21,356 nucleotides of DNA from DAOVFN01 sp964484305 (GTDB lineage Archaea > Aenigmatarchaeota > Aenigmatarchaeia > QMZP01). The stretch's first letter is position 1; each line of letters begins with the position of its first letter. The DNA lies in the NCBI GenBank assembly GCA_964484305.1, contig CAZAEI010000016.1, positions 1 to 21,356 on the forward strand. Direction: 5' to 3'. Under the pieces are notes generated by a model. That model was given only the letters and a program-made list of their open reading frames with translations. It was not told the DNA's origin and did not search any database. Both the position numbers and the translations under genes were made by a program. Shown here piece by piece: positions 1 through 6,668 of the stretch.

Positions 1-19
1 TTTATTTTTTTCGGGCCGG

Positions 20-328
20 TCAGTCAATCTCCTTGAAGGAGTGGTCTGAGGACTGCGTGGTTATCTTTGACTGAATAGGCTTGTTCTCTTCGGGGGGCTT
101 GGCCCCTTCAGGCTCGGCCTCCCCGGGAGTCTCCTTGTCAGCATCCTTATTCTCGGACTTCTTGACAGCCTGTTTTGGAGCTGACTCCCCGAGGTCACCC
201 TCCCTCACCTTCCTCTCCATGATGCCTTCGAGAATCTTTATCTCCATCTGGAGCTCTGCTACCCTGCCTGCCCGGCCCTTGACCAGGCGCTTGAGTTGCG
301 ATACAGGGAGTCTCATCCAATCTTCCAT
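20..328 (-). CDS. hypothetical coiled-coil protein with acidic/Pro-rich tail
   Basis: This is a protein of about 102 residues that I do not recognise. The first half (residues ~10-45) is a charged, probably coiled-coil helix rich in Arg, Lys, Glu and Leu. The second half is low-complexity, dominated by Lys, Glu, Pro and Ala, and probably disordered. There is no membrane segment or signal peptide, so it should be cytosolic. I start it at the ATG at 328, which has GGGGTGAT about 5 bases upstream; an in-frame GTG at 337 lies inside that ribosome binding site and is less likely. It is divergent from the phosphoribosyltransferase gene at 427. No function is inferred. Confidence 0.65.
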   Translation of the reverse strand: MEDWMRLPVSQLKRLVKGRAGRVAELQMEIKILEGIMERKVREGDLGESAPKQAVKKSENKDADKETPGEAEPEGAKPPEENKPIQSKITTQSSDHSFKEID

Positions 329-426
329 ATCAATCACCCCTTAATCTGATGGCATATACTTGGGGGATTAATTAAAATAGGTTTCCCTGACGATTAGGCT
401 TAAAATGTTTTGCGCCAATCATTATC

Positions 427-1029
427 ATGGCTGGCAGATTCGACGATATCCAAGAAGTGAGATTAATTACTTACGATGAATTGTCGGGTTTTTCACGCCG
501 ATTATATGAAATGGTATTAAACTCAAATTTCCATTTCACCAGGATAATCGGCTTCTCCAGAGGGGGGAACGAGATTGCAAATTTGGTTTCTGACATGAGT
601 GGAGTGGACGAACTTGATAATGTTCGAATTGACCACTATACAGGACCGGGCCAGAGATTGCCTGAACCCGTTGTCAAAACAACCCTGGACCCCGAATGGG
701 TAAAAAATCAAAAGGTGATTTGCTTTGATGACACAGCAGACACCGGAAAATCACAGAATAAAGGAAGGGGGTATATAGAAAGCCTGAAAGGAGACGTCAG
801 AGTTGCCACTGTACTAAAAAAAGACAGGGCAGATGGGGAATTTGCACCATATTACTGGCTTGAAAGGCATGAAGATGGCATATGGTATGCCTTTCCCAGG
901 GAGTGGAAAGAAACAATAATCAAGCTATCAAAAGAAGGCAGAATGGATTTATTGGAACAGGTCTTTTCTTCCGATCGGATTAAAGAAGCTAAATATTTAT
1001 ATGCGATGGGAGAATTATGTAGAAGGTGA
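427..1029 (+). CDS. phosphoribosyltransferase (type I PRTase family)
   Basis: This is a 200-residue protein of the type I phosphoribosyltransferase fold, which transfers phosphoribosyl from PRPP to a base or similar acceptor. The PRPP-binding loop is visible at residues ~97-109 as VICFDDTADTGKS: hydrophobic strand, two acidic residues, then D-T-G-K-S. The N-terminal FTRIIGFSRGGNEIA (~37-51) matches the strand and Arg-Gly loop that binds pyrophosphate. A C-terminal W-Y-A-F-P-R-E-W stretch resembles archaeal xanthine/hypoxanthine PRTase-like proteins. The acceptor base cannot be read from sequence. It starts at an ATG just after an AT-rich region without a clear Shine-Dalgarno, so it may be leaderless. 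The gene is more AT-rich than most of the window. Its end overlaps the longest possible reading of the next ORF but not that gene's chosen start. Confidence 0.8.
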   Translation: MAGRFDDIQEVRLITYDELSGFSRRLYEMVLNSNFHFTRIIGFSRGGNEIANLVSDMSGVDELDNVRIDHYTGPGQRLPEPVVKTTLDPEWVKNQKVICFDDTADTGKSQNKGRGYIESLKGDVRVATVLKKDRADGEFAPYYWLERHEDGIWYAFPREWKETIIKLSKEGRMDLLEQVFSSDRIKEAKYLYAMGELCRR

Positions 1030-1033
1030 TAGA

Positions 1034-1348
1034 ATGATTCTCAGCACGACATTTGAGGTGCCAGGAAAGAAGGTTGACAGGTCCCTTGGCATCGTGACAG
1101 GCAACACCATAAGGGCCAAGCACATAGGCAAGGATATAGTTGCGAGCCTTAGGAACATCATCGGCGGGGAGCTGAAAGAATACACAGAAATGCTCTCGGA
1201 GGCCAGGAAGGAGGCCATCAAGAGGATGGAAAGAGAGGCCTCAAAGATGGGTGCGGACGCCGTCATAGGCGTGAGGCTGACCACAGCAACGGTGTCGCAC
1301 GCCTCGGCAGAGATGCTGGCCTACGGAACAGCAGTGAAGCTGAAATAA
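1034..1348 (+). CDS. YbjQ/UPF0145 family protein
   Basis: This is a protein of about 104 residues, the usual length for the YbjQ (UPF0145, 'heavy-metal-binding') family. Family hallmarks are a start of the type M-I-(L/x)-S-T-T, G-x-V-x-G-N-T-I-R-A near residue 20-28, a central N-I-I-G-G-E-L-K-E-Y-T, and the C-terminal G-A-D-A-V-I-G-V-R stretch. Members form a pentameric beta-rich ring; their physiological role is not established and the metal-binding name is weakly supported. I start at the ATG at 1034 because GAAGGTGAT lies directly upstream and the family begins there; an in-frame ATG at 1001 would overlap the PRTase gene by 29 bases. It follows the PRTase by 4 bases, so the two may be co-transcribed. 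Confidence 0.85.
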   Translation: MILSTTFEVPGKKVDRSLGIVTGNTIRAKHIGKDIVASLRNIIGGELKEYTEMLSEARKEAIKRMEREASKMGADAVIGVRLTTATVSHASAEMLAYGTAVKLK

Positions 1349-1364
1349 ACAGGCGTTCCAGTCT

Positions 1365-1562
1365 CTAGACATAGGACTCTTTTATCCTGCGCGTGGCGGG
1401 GTCCAGAATGCTTCTTGTGCCATAAACCCCAGATTCACTTGGCTCAAGAATGTGTATACCGTCCTGTTTATCCATCTCAAGGTAGGTTCCGAACCCGGGG
1501 AGTGGCCTTGCTCCCATATCTATAAGTTTCTGGCGCTCGCTCTCCAGTTTCTCCCTGTCCAT
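1365..1562 (-). CDS. small hypothetical protein (65 aa)
   Basis: This is a short soluble protein I do not recognise. It begins with a charged helix (MDREKLESERQKLIDMGARP) and continues with a Gly/Pro-containing region and a basic end. The region upstream on the minus strand contains TTTAAATAA about 20-30 bases before the ATG and no clear Shine-Dalgarno, which fits a leaderless transcript. It faces the YbjQ-like gene tail to tail and lies downstream of the membrane protein at 1597-1893. The codon pattern is like its GC-richer neighbours. The call rests on an intact ORF with a plausible promoter only. Confidence 0.5.
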   Translation of the reverse strand: MDREKLESERQKLIDMGARPLPGFGTYLEMDKQDGIHILEPSESGVYGTRSILDPATRRIKESYV

Positions 1563-1596
1563 AATCTGATTTGAGAGGTTAGTTATTTAAACAGAA

Positions 1597-1893
1597 TCAG
1601 CTCTCACCCTTCTCGCGCCTGCCTGCTTCCTTAGCCTTGGCTATGGTGTAGCCCTTGTCCTCCCTGGAGACCCTCATGGGCCTGAAGAAGTAGTATATTG
1701 CAGCCCCCACTATCATGGCCATGTAGGCAATGCCCCAGATGGCCAGGAATACCATGGCCAGGAGGGCTGTGCCAAGGGCCAGCGGCAGCAGATATGGGAG
1801 CATAAAGACAAAGGCAAGAAAGGCAACGACCAGGGTGACCAGGCCCAGTAGGAGGGCCCCTGCAAGCCTTCCTGCATATGCCTTATCGGGCAT
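1597..1893 (-). CDS. small membrane protein (98 aa)
   Basis: This protein has about three hydrophobic segments (residues ~10-30, 31-50 and 52-70), followed by a basic cytoplasmic tail (RPMRVSREDKGYTIAKAKEA...). It is not recognised at family level. Its ATG lies 2 bases after the stop of the TIGR00266-like gene, and GGAAGGAGATAG precedes it, so the two are almost certainly one transcript and translationally coupled. A functional link between the AIM24-like protein and a membrane partner is plausible but is inferred only from this spacing. Confidence 0.75.
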   Translation of the reverse strand: MPDKAYAGRLAGALLLGLVTLVVAFLAFVFMLPYLLPLALGTALLAMVFLAIWGIAYMAMIVGAAIYYFFRPMRVSREDKGYTIAKAKEAGRREKGES

Positions 1894-1895
1894 GG

Positions 1896-2636
1896 CTATC
1901 TCCTTCCCCCCATCATGGAGCCCAGGAGCATCCCGGCCGCCAGGCTGCCTCCCCTTCCACTATGTCCAGGGAGGTACTCGGCGAGCTTTCCTGCAAGCTC
2001 CCCCACGGGAAGGCTCTGGACCCAGACCCTGCCGGGGCCGGTGCACGTGGCCAGGAAGAGGCCCTCGCCGCCCCATATCATGTTCTTGACTCCCTTTACA
2101 CGCTCGACACTGTACTGTACCGAGGCATCGAACATGGCCAGGTTGCCTGTATCGACCCGTATCTTCTGTCCTGCCTGGAGCTCGAGCATGGTGACCTCGC
2201 CGCCGACATTGAAGAAGACCTGGCCAGGCCCCCCGACCTTAATCAGGACAAGGCCCTCGCCGCCAAGCAGTCCGGCCCCTATCTTCCTCGTGAACGTGGC
2301 GTCGAACCCTATCGAGCTCTCTGAGCAGAGAAAGGCGTCCTTCTGGGCGATTATCTCCTCCTTTTCCCTGAGCTGGAGCGGGACTATCTTTCCGGGGAAC
2401 TCCGTACCGAAGCTCACGATGCCCCGGCCCGCCTTGGGGGTGAAATCCACCAGGAAGAAGGACTCCCCCGCAAACTTCCGCTTTATGCCCGCCCAGAGGC
2501 CTCCCTTGGCATGGGTGTCCATCTTTACGTTGTCGCTCATGTATATGAGCCTGCCGGACTCGGAATAGACTGTCTCGTTCTCACCGAGCTCCACATTGAG
2601 AATCTGCATCACTGTTCCCTGAAGATCCCATCTCAT
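1896..2636 (-). CDS. TIGR00266/AIM24 family protein
   Basis: This is a protein of about 246 residues that resembles the TIGR00266 (DUF124/AIM24) family, a beta-rich tryptophan-RNA-binding-attenuator-like fold of unclear function found in bacteria, archaea and mitochondria. Typical features are the early V-E-L-x-x-x-E-x-V-Y-x-E-x-G-x-L-I-Y-M, the central GGEG...F(F/L)V-type strands, F-T-P-K-A-G-R-G near residue 65-72, G-P-G-Q-V-F-F-N, and a C-terminal glycine-rich tail. I start at the ATG at 2636 (MRWDLQG); an in-frame GTG at 2657 is closer to the TATA-like TTTATTAAAA and would need transcription to start implausibly near it. It heads a two-gene unit with the small membrane protein downstream. 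Confidence 0.8.
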   Translation of the reverse strand: MRWDLQGTVMQILNVELGENETVYSESGRLIYMSDNVKMDTHAKGGLWAGIKRKFAGESFFLVDFTPKAGRGIVSFGTEFPGKIVPLQLREKEEIIAQKDAFLCSESSIGFDATFTRKIGAGLLGGEGLVLIKVGGPGQVFFNVGGEVTMLELQAGQKIRVDTGNLAMFDASVQYSVERVKGVKNMIWGGEGLFLATCTGPGRVWVQSLPVGELAGKLAEYLPGHSGRGGSLAAGMLLGSMMGGRR

Positions 2637-2687
2637 GGTATCAGTATTATTTTGCACGCCTGTTTTTAATAAAGGGTTTCCAGCCCC

Positions 2688-2831
2688 TTACCCGAGTATT
2701 GCATACGAACTCAGGAACAGGATGAGCAGGCCCATGGATATGATGGCCAGGTTCGTCCTGTCAATGATGGCACTCTGGAAAAGCCGCTGGGTTACCCTCT
2801 GCAGCAGCTGCCTGGTATTTTCGAGTTTCAT
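2688..2831 (-). CDS. 47-residue single-span membrane protein
   Basis: This is a very short ORF read on the minus strand. It starts MKLENTRQLLQRVTQRLF, continues through a charged stretch with Asp-Arg, and has a C-terminal hydrophobic segment (about residues 28-46: NLAIISMGLLILFLSSYAI) before a TAA. The layout is an amphipathic N-terminal helix followed by one transmembrane span ending at the C-terminus, like a tail-anchored peptide. A TATA-like TACATAAT lies about 15-20 bases before the ATG; no Shine-Dalgarno is evident. It sits alone between the glutaredoxin and TIGR00266 genes, all on the same strand. The protein-like composition and clean TM segment favour a real gene, but its length leaves doubt. 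Confidence 0.5.
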   Translation of the reverse strand: MKLENTRQLLQRVTQRLFQSAIIDRTNLAIISMGLLILFLSSYAILG

Positions 2832-2878
2832 ATAACCACTATTATGTATTGGCTCTGCTGGAATTAAAGCTTTGCGGC

Positions 2879-3127
2879 CTATTCCCTGATTCCCAGGAGC
2901 TTTATCAACCTGTCCCTGTCAAAGCCCACCACAAGCTCGTTTCCGATTTCGATAACAGGGATGCCGAGCTGGCCTGTCTTCTCGGCAATCTCCTTGCCAA
3001 GTTTTTTGTCCTTTAAGACACCGATGTCCTCAAACTCCACGCCGTGCTCATTCAGAAAATCCTTGGCCCTCTGGCACCAGGGGCAGCGTGGGGCAGAGTA
3101 TACCCTTACCCCAGCCTTCTTATCCAT
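2879..3127 (-). CDS. glutaredoxin-like thioredoxin-fold protein (CPWC)
   Basis: This is an 82-residue thioredoxin-fold oxidoreductase of glutaredoxin/NrdH size. The redox motif C15-P-W-C18 follows the first beta strand (VRVYSAPR), and the conserved cis-Pro loop is at G-I-P57-V-I-E-I. A C-terminal V-V-G-F-D-R-D-R-L matches the usual 'GF(D/x)...L' end. It would reduce disulfides in the cytosol, with an unknown electron donor. The ATG at 3127 is preceded by GGTGACACC. It lies 28 bases downstream of the UlaG-like gene on the same strand and may be co-transcribed with it. Confidence 0.85.
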   Translation of the reverse strand: MDKKAGVRVYSAPRCPWCQRAKDFLNEHGVEFEDIGVLKDKKLGKEIAEKTGQLGIPVIEIGNELVVGFDRDRLIKLLGIRE

Positions 3128-3155
3128 GGTGTCACCAAATCATCGAACCGTTCAT

Positions 3156-3779
3156 TCAGTCCAGGATTTCAACCCTTACCTTGGCCAGCTTCTTGAACTC
3201 CTCGGCGTCATCCCTGGTTCCCACAATGTCTCCCCAGTGAATCGGGATGGTAATCGCGGCTCCTATCCTTCCCGCGGCCTCTGCTGCCTCGCTGGCATTC
3301 ATGGTATAGGTCCCGCCCACCGGGAGCAGCGCCAGGTCTATCTCACCCAGGCTGTCCATCTCAGGGATGCTGTCGGTGTCGCCTGCGTGGTATATTCTCT
3401 TGCCGGCAAGCTCAAAGACGTAGCCGACTCCCTTTCCGGGTGGGTGGAACTGCTTGCTGATATTGTATGCAGGCACAGCCGTTATCTCAATACCCTTCTT
3501 TTCAATCGCCTTGCCTGGGCCTATCTCAGCAATTCCCTGGAGCTTCTCCTTACATGACTTCGGGGCGACCACGACCGTCTCCTCCCTTCTGAGATAGCCC
3601 ACCGATGCCGGGTCGCAGTGGTCGTAGTGGTCGTGTGTTATCAGTATCAGGTCAGCCTTATCCCCGTGCGACACCTTGTAGGGGTCGACATAGACCACGG
3701 TCTCCCCGGCCCTGAACATGAAGCCTGCATGGCCGAGCCACTCCACGTGGACATCACCAAGCTCTAGTGTCTTTCCCAT
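3156..3779 (-). CDS. metallo-beta-lactamase-fold hydrolase, UlaG/UPF0173-like
   Basis: This is a 207-residue metal-dependent hydrolase of the UlaG-like branch of the metallo-beta-lactamase superfamily. The zinc motif T-H-D-H-Y-D-H is at residues 48-54. It is preceded by W-L-G-H-A-G-F, typical of UPF0173, and followed by Y-H-A-G-D-T-D (~132-138) and P-I-H-W-G-D (~180-186), which supply further metal ligands. Length is normal for the group. The natural substrate is unknown; related enzymes include L-ascorbate-6-phosphate lactonase, but archaeal members are generally uncharacterised. The ATG at 3779 follows GAGGTG at good spacing. Confidence 0.85.
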   Translation of the reverse strand: MGKTLELGDVHVEWLGHAGFMFRAGETVVYVDPYKVSHGDKADLILITHDHYDHCDPASVGYLRREETVVVAPKSCKEKLQGIAEIGPGKAIEKKGIEITAVPAYNISKQFHPPGKGVGYVFELAGKRIYHAGDTDSIPEMDSLGEIDLALLPVGGTYTMNASEAAEAAGRIGAAITIPIHWGDIVGTRDDAEEFKKLAKVRVEILD

Positions 3780-3897
3780 ATCAACACACCTCTACATTAT
3801 TGGTTCATTTTAGAAGGGATGGCTTAAAAATGCCAGATGGCCCCCAGGACTTAGCTTTTTAAAATTGCGTGCATGGTACGGGTTTCCCCTCAGAGCA

Positions 3898-3910
3898 AAG
3901 CTTTATACAT
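3898..3910 (+). promoter_or_regulatory. archaeal TATA-box-like promoter
   Basis: The sequence AAAGCTTTATACA resembles an archaeal BRE/TATA element (CTTTATA). Transcription would begin about 25 bases further on, near 3930. It lies at the head of the broken ORF and inside its longest possible upstream reading, which argues that the real start of that ORF is downstream of ~3930. Confidence 0.4.
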
Positions 3911-4117
3911 TAGTCAATTATTATATATTTCCCTGAGCAGGCCTCTGTGGTGCCTATGCACAGAAAGATTGACCTGGGTTCTTGATGGAGTGGGTGGAAG
4001 AGAAAGGATAGAATATGTTGAAAGGGTTTTCGATGTCGCGGAGTCGTTTCATGAACAATACGGAGTGAACAGTAACAGTAAAAAGAGCCTTCACGATGAG
4101 CGCGAACCCTTTGATAA

Positions 4118-4327
4118 GAGCGTCAATGAGAGCAGAGGGGAGAAAAGGATAAAATTATACGTAGACCATAATNNNNNNNNNNNNNNNNNNNNNNNNNNNN
4201 NNNNNNNNNNNNNNNNNNNNNNNNNNNNNNNNNNNNNNNNNNNNNNNNNNNNNNNNNNNNNNNNNNNNNNNNGAGCGTCAATGAGAGCAGAGGGGAGAAA
4301 AGGATAAAATTATACGTAGACCATAAT
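4118..4327. other. 100-N scaffold gap flanked by identical 55-base ends
   Basis: Positions 4173-4272 are exactly 100 Ns. The 55 bases before the gap (4118-4172) and the 55 bases after it (4273-4327) are identical, from GAGCGTCAATGAG to GACCATAAT. Two contigs that overlap by a fixed length give this pattern, and 55 is a common assembler k-mer. The likely truth is that there is no gap and one copy should be removed together with the Ns. A genuine tandem repeat cannot be excluded from this sequence alone. Confidence 0.8.
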
Positions 4328-4447
4328 GTTGCCTCTCTGCAACCCCTGACTAAAGTCAGGGATTTTATTGGTTCGGCAACAGCTATTGAAGACAAACTAT
4401 GCATCCATCACCTGTTTGAAGACAGACGTTTTTTGTTTTCAATATAA
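4323..4447 (+). repeat. 125-base structured repeat, copy A (IS200/IS605- or MITE-like)
   Basis: This copy matches 19146-19270 at 120 of 125 positions; all five differences are transitions. It contains a GTTGC...GCAAC hairpin, a hairpin with arms CCCTGAC/GTCAGGG followed by a T-rich run, and a long outer stem (TATTGAAGACAAA with TTTGTTTTCAATA) enclosing a CTGTT-TGAA-GACAG hairpin. It is flanked by ATAAT on both sides. It encodes no convincing protein. The GC hairpin with a TAAA loop is reminiscent of the subterminal hairpins of IS200/IS605 elements, so a non-autonomous derivative is the best guess. Confidence 0.6.
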
Positions 4448-4639
4448 TATTGTTGATTTAACTCTGCTTGGCCTGGCTGATTATCTTTTTGATTTTGTTA
4501 GTTCAAGGGAAGGCATAAGTGTCGCGGGCAATCTTTACAAAGCAGTTGTGTACGGAAATATTACCGGTGATATCTATAGTGCAATCATGGATAAAAAAAT
4601 TGACAAGATGAAGCGGGTTCTGGAGAAATGCCAGAGGAC

Positions 4640-5002
4640 CTAGACAGCGCGAATGAATTCACATTCCGTATTGACCTCCACGAAGTGGCTTGCCCCCATG
4701 CCGTATTCAGGGCACTGGTTCCCTGGCTGGCTGTCGACAACCTGCCTGGGCCAGTGGGCCACATCGCACACCCAATCCTCCAGTTCCCAGGCCTCCAGAC
4801 CCGAGGAGAGGCACGGGCCGTCATCTAGGATGAGGCCCTCGTTCAGGGCAGCCTTGCACAGGAATATGCATGCGTACATGGCCCGGTCGGCATCCCTGAC
4901 CTCAGGAACCCTGGGGACCGCGAAGACATAGACTATTCCTGCAGTGGCAATCACAACTATCATAATGGCCAGGGCAAGTCTGTGGTCGAAGCTGAGGCTC
5001 AT
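4640..5002 (-). CDS. membrane-anchored or secreted Cys-rich protein
   Basis: This is a protein of about 120 residues with an N-terminal hydrophobic segment (residues ~9-28, LALAIMIVVIATAGIVYVFA) that would act as a signal anchor, followed by an extracytoplasmic domain. The domain has conserved-looking cysteines and motifs: A-C-I-F-L-C-K-A-A-L-N-E-G, D-G-P-C-L-S, W-V-C-D-V-A-H-W-P-R-Q-V-V-D, N-Q-C-P-E, and H-F-V-E-V-N-T-E-C-E-F-I-R. I recall similar sequences in uncultivated DPANN-type archaea, always unnamed; the function is unknown and disulfides are likely. The ATG at 5002 is used; an in-frame GTG at 5011 is possible. A TTAAAT element about 30 bases upstream suggests a near-leaderless transcript. 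Confidence 0.7.
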   Translation of the reverse strand: MSLSFDHRLALAIMIVVIATAGIVYVFAVPRVPEVRDADRAMYACIFLCKAALNEGLILDDGPCLSSGLEAWELEDWVCDVAHWPRQVVDSQPGNQCPEYGMGASHFVEVNTECEFIRAV

Positions 5003-5052
5003 AAACAACACTGTTTAGGAATTGTTAGGGGGATTTAAGAAGCTTAAGCACC

Positions 5053-5529
5053 TTATATGCAGGTACCTGTTGCAGCAGCCCCTGCCTCTGGTTCACCGCT
5101 GCATCCGTTTGGGCAAGAGTAGCTAGACTGGAAGTCAAATTGGTCATAATCTTCTGGGATTTCTGCAGGACAATATGCCTCAATCACAACATTAAGGTCA
5201 TCTAACTGGCCGCTGGTTATAACCCCTGCACTAACCATACTGTCGAGGAGGTTCTCGTATAGGGGATACTGTGCAGCCAGATAGACCAAATCATCTAAAC
5301 ACATATCTGAGATTGTCATGGTTCCTGTACCCGTAACAACGGTTACATCCCCGTCTGTATAGTAATCTAATCCATTGTCTGTATCTGTGCAACTAACCCC
5401 TTCATCACATTCCTGTGATTCGTCTGGTTTATTTCCTGTTGTCCCGCAATTATTATACAGGGCCGGGAATACTGCGTGGCCCGTTAACCAATTGAATGGA
5501 AGGGCCCGCAGATGAGAGGCCCTAACCAA
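5053..5529 (-). pseudogene. Cys-rich surface-protein gene, apparently 5'-truncated
   Basis: The reading frame encodes about 158 residues, but the only start codon near its 5' end is a TTG with no ribosome binding site, and there is no signal peptide. The body looks secreted: C-D-E-G-V-S-C-T-D-T-D-N-G-L-D-Y-Y resembles the 'CxDSDxGxDYY' repeats of archaeal surface proteins. The end has Y-S-C-P-N-G-C-S, a glycine/alanine stretch and a terminal Cys. The first ~25 residues have no relation to this pattern. Just upstream on its own strand lie a hairpin and the transposase-like remnant, so insertion or deletion there probably removed the true N-terminus. It could still be an intact gene with a poor start. 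Confidence 0.5.
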
Positions 5530-5569
5530 GGAACAGCGCTATTTCTATCCTGTTATCAAATAATAAAGG

Positions 5570-5590
5570 AGTGCTGGAACCAGCAGCACT
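5570..5590 (+). repeat. hairpin with arms AGTGCTG/CAGCACT (possible IS left-end)
   Basis: Two perfect 7-base arms flank a 7-base loop (GAACCAG). It sits just ahead of an AAGGAGAA ribosome binding site and the transposase-like ORF at 5609. This is where IS200/IS605 elements carry their left-end subterminal hairpin relative to tnpA, which is the basis of the suggestion. Confidence 0.4.
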
Positions 5591-5608
5591 CTAAGGAGAA
5601 GTGGTTGT

Positions 5609-5872
5609 ATGAATTTGGTTAGCGGGAGCTATAAAGTTAACCCACGAAAAAAGGAAAAGTGTGACACAAGGAACAGTTGGCACACATTCATGCTGGTATC
5701 GAAGTGCCGCTATGAGCATCACGAATCAATAGGCAAAGACAGGGAGCAGGTAGCCAACTACATCAGGAGCCAACCAGAGCACCACAGGATAAACAGAACC
5801 TTTGTCCAGAGATGCGTATTCGATTTTGCAGTGAAGGCGAGCGGGGATACTGCGTGTTCAGAACCAAATTAA
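5609..5872 (+). pseudogene. IS200-type transposase (TnpA, Y1) remnant, internally deleted
   Basis: This is an 87-residue ORF with a good AAGGAGAA site upstream. The stretch S-W-H-T-F-M-L-V-S-K-C-R-Y resembles the 'H-x-V-x-x-(T/P)-K-Y-R' region near the N-terminus of IS200-family TnpA, with C in place of the usual Y. V-A-N-Y-I-R-S-Q-P-E-H-H-R resembles the C-terminal 'Y-I-x-x-Q-x-x-H' end of the same family. In a normal ~130-150-residue TnpA the HUH motif and other core segments lie between these, and here they are missing. The tail (INRTFVQRCVFDF...) is unrelated. I therefore read it as a decayed, internally deleted transposase. A chance resemblance is possible. Confidence 0.4.
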
Positions 5873-5912
5873 CAGGAACACGCAGAGGGAGCGAGCCTCA
5901 TCAATGGGGATT

Positions 5913-5933
5913 ATAAGGGGCTCCGCCCCTTAT
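5913..5933 (+). repeat. hairpin with arms ATAAGGGGC/GCCCCTTAT
   Basis: Perfect 9-base arms flank a TCC loop, followed by a T-rich stretch (TTCATTC). It lies after the transposase-like remnant and 6 bases before the end of the convergent DUF1405-like gene. It may be the right-end hairpin of the same IS200/IS605-like relic, or a structure protecting the 3' end of either transcript. Confidence 0.5.
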
Positions 5934-5938
5934 TTCAT

Positions 5939-6535
5939 TCATTCCCTTGAATACCTCCCCAGAATCAGGTAGGCCAGGAGGGTGAAGACCACTGTCATGG
6001 CCATGGTGGCAGGGAACATGAAGGTCAGGGCCGAATCAGGCAGGGGCGGATGGGTTCCAAGGAGGTAGTCAGAGAGGTCATTGGCCATGAACCAGGCCAG
6101 GCTCAGGGGCAGGAAGGCCTCCCTCACCCTTATCCTGCCCACCAGGAGGACGGTCTCGAATATCAGGAAGAGGTGCGCCCCGTAGAGGACAGCATAGAGG
6201 AAGCCGGCCCCCGGTGTGAAGTAATATGGGGAATAGGCCGTGAGAACGAAGACCGTCCAGAAGCCGTACTTAAGGGCCCCGACAAATATCAGAAACCAGA
6301 TAGGGGAGAGGTCAGGCAGCCTGGGCAGCCAGGCGCGGAGCAGCCTGGGCCTGGGCTCTGCCCTGAAGAAGAAGGCCACCGCGAAGAGGAGGGCGTAGAG
6401 GGGGCAGTCCACGACAAAGAGCCAGAGGAACGGGTCTGTTGAGGAGAGCTGCTGGCTGTAGTAGACAAGGAAGCCGAAGGCCGCCCCGCCCAGGTTGGCC
6501 ATGATTATGAGCCAGAACAGGAGCCTGGTAAACAT
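5939..6535 (-). CDS. DUF1405 (YpjA-like) membrane protein
   Basis: This is a protein of about 198 residues with about six transmembrane segments, resembling the DUF1405 family (Bacillus YpjA-like). Family-like motifs are V-D-C-P-L-Y-A-L-L-F, F-V-G-A-L-K-Y-G-F-W-T-V-F-V, and the C-terminal half A-N-D-L-S-D-Y-L-L-G-T-H-P-P. The function of DUF1405 proteins is not known. I start at the ATG at 6535 (MFTRLLFW); an in-frame GTG at 6559 is possible. A TTTAAG element lies about 30 bases upstream. The gene is divergent from the hydrogenase operon and shares its 130-base upstream region, so a regulatory link is possible but unproven. Confidence 0.75.
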   Translation of the reverse strand: MFTRLLFWLIIMANLGGAAFGFLVYYSQQLSSTDPFLWLFVVDCPLYALLFAVAFFFRAEPRPRLLRAWLPRLPDLSPIWFLIFVGALKYGFWTVFVLTAYSPYYFTPGAGFLYAVLYGAHLFLIFETVLLVGRIRVREAFLPLSLAWFMANDLSDYLLGTHPPLPDSALTFMFPATMAMTVVFTLLAYLILGRYSRE

Positions 6536-6631
6536 AAAGACCTGTGTTTTAATTGACACAAGGGCTTAAATTTGTAGGTAATCTGAGGGCAAGAATTACT
6601 GTATCAGGTTCTCATTCTGACGAACCCCCGG

Positions 6632-6645
6632 GGAAACTATTTAAT
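6632..6645 (+). promoter_or_regulatory. BRE/TATA promoter of the mbh operon
   Basis: GGAAACTATTTAAT combines a purine-rich BRE-like stretch with a TATA-like CTATTTAAT. It ends 24 bases before the mbhA ATG at 6669, so transcription would start within a few bases of that ATG, giving a leaderless or near-leaderless mRNA. No Shine-Dalgarno precedes mbhA, which supports this reading. Confidence 0.55.
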
Positions 6646-6668
6646 TCGGCTGCCGGAATTATATAACC

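Larger units (their letters stand above)
3939..4643 (+). pseudogene. interrupted ORF of unknown function
   Basis: An AT-rich reading frame runs from about 3939 into the N stretch. Its clearest part is RERIEYVERVFDVAESFHEQYG. If the assembly gap is closed by its 55-base overlap, the frame reaches ...KLYVDHN at the ATAAT that ends at 4327. There the 125-base repeat begins. A second ORF starts after the repeat (IVDLTLLGLADYLFDF... to a stop at 4641-4643). Removing positions 4328-4448 joins the two halves in the same frame (DHN+IVD), so the repeat appears to have split one gene with a 121-base, frame-breaking insertion. I do not recognise either half. The start is uncertain: no ATG in frame follows the TATA box, and TTG 3969 is one option. 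The coordinates cover the region, not a defined start. Confidence 0.45.

Noticed and set aside
4123..4404. Open frames spanning the N stretch
   Set aside because: They contain unknown residues and exist only because Ns do not stop translation.
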